From an uncultured Desulfovibrio sp. (GTDB lineage Bacteria; Desulfobacterota; Desulfovibrionia; Desulfovibrionales; Desulfovibrionaceae), in assembly GCA_947177645.1 (NCBI GenBank), contig CAMWVJ010000066.1, positions 1-6,574 on the forward strand: a DNA stretch of 6,574 nt, written 5' to 3'. A program made the translations under genes and the position numbers. Below, one piece after another: positions 5,763 through 6,574 of the stretch (position 1 is its first letter; every line of letters begins with the position of its first letter). The notes under the pieces are model-generated. The model ran no database searches and was not told where the DNA came from. It saw nothing but the letters and a program-made list of their open reading frames with translations.

Positions 5763-6431
5763 CTAGGCCTTTTCCTTCGCCGGAGTGGGCTCCTCGGCGG
5801 GGAGGTTCATCTGGGTGGAAGGAGCCTCCTCCAGATGCCCCACCTCAGGCTCCGGCGGCGCGGGAGGGTCCGGCAGGGCCGCGGCCTCCTTGATTTCCTC
5901 CGTCTCCACGGCGGGATAGACGCACTCGATGCGCTTGGCGTCCTCGAGCTGGCGGCACTTGGGGCAGAGATGCCGGATCTCCTCCGGGGAGATGTTGGCG
6001 TCATGCGCGTAAATCTTTTCCGCCAGCTTGAGCGGGATGGGCCGGATGAGCGTGCCGCAGTGGGCGCAGGGCTCATAGTCGATGGTGTGCTGCTCCAGCA
6101 TCTCGTACTTTTCCGACTCGGGATGCACGAGATGCCAGTCATTGGTGATGCTCATGGCGCCGGTGGGGCAATAGTGGCGGCAATTGGCGCACAGGCAGCA
6201 GGAATCCTGCCAGATGGTGATGGTATAGCCGCTCTTGTCCGGCTTGGGCGAGATGTCGATGGCCCCGGCCGTACAGACATGCCGGCAGACCCCGCAACCC
6301 ACGCAGAGGTCCGGGTCCACCACGGCCTTGCCGCGCAGGCGCTTGGGCGTGAAGGTCGGGCCCAGCGGGAAGGGGTCCGTGCTCGGCCCGTCCAGAAGAT
6401 TGCGGAACAGAACTTTCAGAAAGCCCGCCAT
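5763..6431 (-). CDS. cooX: Coo hydrogenase iron-sulfur subunit CooX (NuoI/HycF-like)
   Basis: This 222-residue protein bridges electrons from CooF to the small subunit CooL in the hydrogenase soluble arm. It has two classic 2[4Fe-4S] ferredoxin motifs, C43-x2-C46-x2-C49-x3-C53 and C78-x2-C81-x2-C84-x3-C88, as in NuoI. A further pair of CxxC motifs (C122/C125 and C156/C159) resembles the zinc-ribbon-like C-terminal part of HycF/HyfH. From about 175 the chain is a Pro/Glu/Ala-rich, acidic, probably disordered tail. The ATG at 6431-6429 is preceded by a strong AGGAGG (6445-6440) at eight bases, lying within the last codons of the upstream gene. The order after cooL and before cooU supports CooX. 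EchF and HycF are the nearest alternatives. Confidence 0.87.
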   Translation of the reverse strand: MAGFLKVLFRNLLDGPSTDPFPLGPTFTPKRLRGKAVVDPDLCVGCGVCRHVCTAGAIDISPKPDKSGYTITIWQDSCCLCANCRHYCPTGAMSITNDWHLVHPESEKYEMLEQHTIDYEPCAHCGTLIRPIPLKLAEKIYAHDANISPEEIRHLCPKCRQLEDAKRIECVYPAVETEEIKEAAALPDPPAPPEPEVGHLEEAPSTQMNLPAEEPTPAKEKA

Positions 6432-6434
6432 ATA

Positions 6435-6574
6435 TCAGTCCTCCTGAGCCTTGGCGTCAATGGGGTGCTGGTTCGCGGTCAGGGCCGCATTTCCCCGCGC
6501 TTCCGCACGGTGCAGCCAGCCGGGCTCGCGCTGTGCAGTCTCATTCTTGTCTGGGTGATGTAAGGAGGCAGCCG
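6435..6574 (-). CDS. cooL: C-terminal end of CooL (hydrogenase small subunit), partial
   Basis: One frame stays open from the window edge to a TGA at 6437-6435, three bases before the cooX ATG, giving 45 residues of C-terminus. The other two minus-strand frames stop inside this stretch. The visible part is hydrophilic (for example HPIDAKAQED at the end) and contains none of the diagnostic cysteines, so it is not recognisable on its own. The name rests on the conserved cooL-cooX order. CooL would be the NuoB-like small subunit carrying the proximal [4Fe-4S] cluster. The tight spacing, and the cooX ribosome site lying inside its last codons, support one operon. Confidence 0.55.
   Translation of the reverse strand, partial: AASLHHPDKNETAQREPGWLHRAEARGNAALTANQHPIDAKAQED

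Noticed and set aside
5682..6563. Plus-strand open frame of 293 codons over cooX and the cooL end
   Set aside because: It is an antisense shadow. The minus strand carries eight ferredoxin cysteines in perfect spacing and a strong ribosome site.
1..6574. CRISPR arrays, tRNA or rRNA genes, insertion sequences, prophage or att sites
   Set aside because: No repeated spacer-like units, tRNA-like cloverleaf, transposase or terminal inverted repeats were seen. The long inverted repeat at 2835-2880 has terminator geometry.

Overview
The window looks like chromosomal DNA of a GC-rich sulfate-reducing deltaproteobacterium, most likely a Desulfovibrio relative. This rests on high-GC codon use, a bacterial Lon protease, and a gene order (cooL-cooX-cooU-cooH-hypA-cooF) that, from memory, matches the CO-induced-type Coo hydrogenase operon of Desulfovibrio vulgaris. 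The organism is inferred, since no rRNA or other marker gene is present.

Layout. Positions 1-143 are a leader in which no clear promoter was recognised. A complete ATP-dependent Lon protease gene runs rightward at 144-2585 and ends in a strong bidirectional-looking terminator at 2607-2643. The AT-richer gap from 2644 to 2955 holds two abutting tiny leftward ORFs that would encode single-helix membrane peptides (2761-2826 and 2686-2760). It also holds a second long hairpin terminator (2835-2880) and a short direct repeat (2896-2915). From 6574 down to 2956 everything is on the minus strand and forms one operon, read right to left: the C-terminal end of cooL (cut by the window edge), cooX (polyferredoxin subunit, NuoI/HycF-like), cooU (NuoC-like), cooH (Ni-Fe catalytic large subunit, NuoD-like), hypA (nickel insertion factor) and cooF (four-cluster ferredoxin electron carrier).

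How the genes work together. CooL, CooX, CooU and CooH form the soluble arm of a membrane-bound, energy-conserving group 4 [NiFe] hydrogenase. Its membrane subunits, CooM and CooK, would be expected just beyond the right edge. Electrons from a low-potential donor enter through CooF, pass through CooX and CooL, and reduce protons at the CooH Ni-Fe site, coupled to ion translocation. HypA delivers nickel to CooH. CooH ends exactly at the residue where other hydrogenases are cleaved, so it should need no maturation protease. No cooS (CO dehydrogenase) follows cooF: the operon ends in a terminator about 75 bases later, so the electron donor must be encoded elsewhere or be something other than CO dehydrogenase.

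Most of the window is ordinary, well-known biology. The least explained element is the pair of same-frame tiny membrane ORFs between the two terminators.
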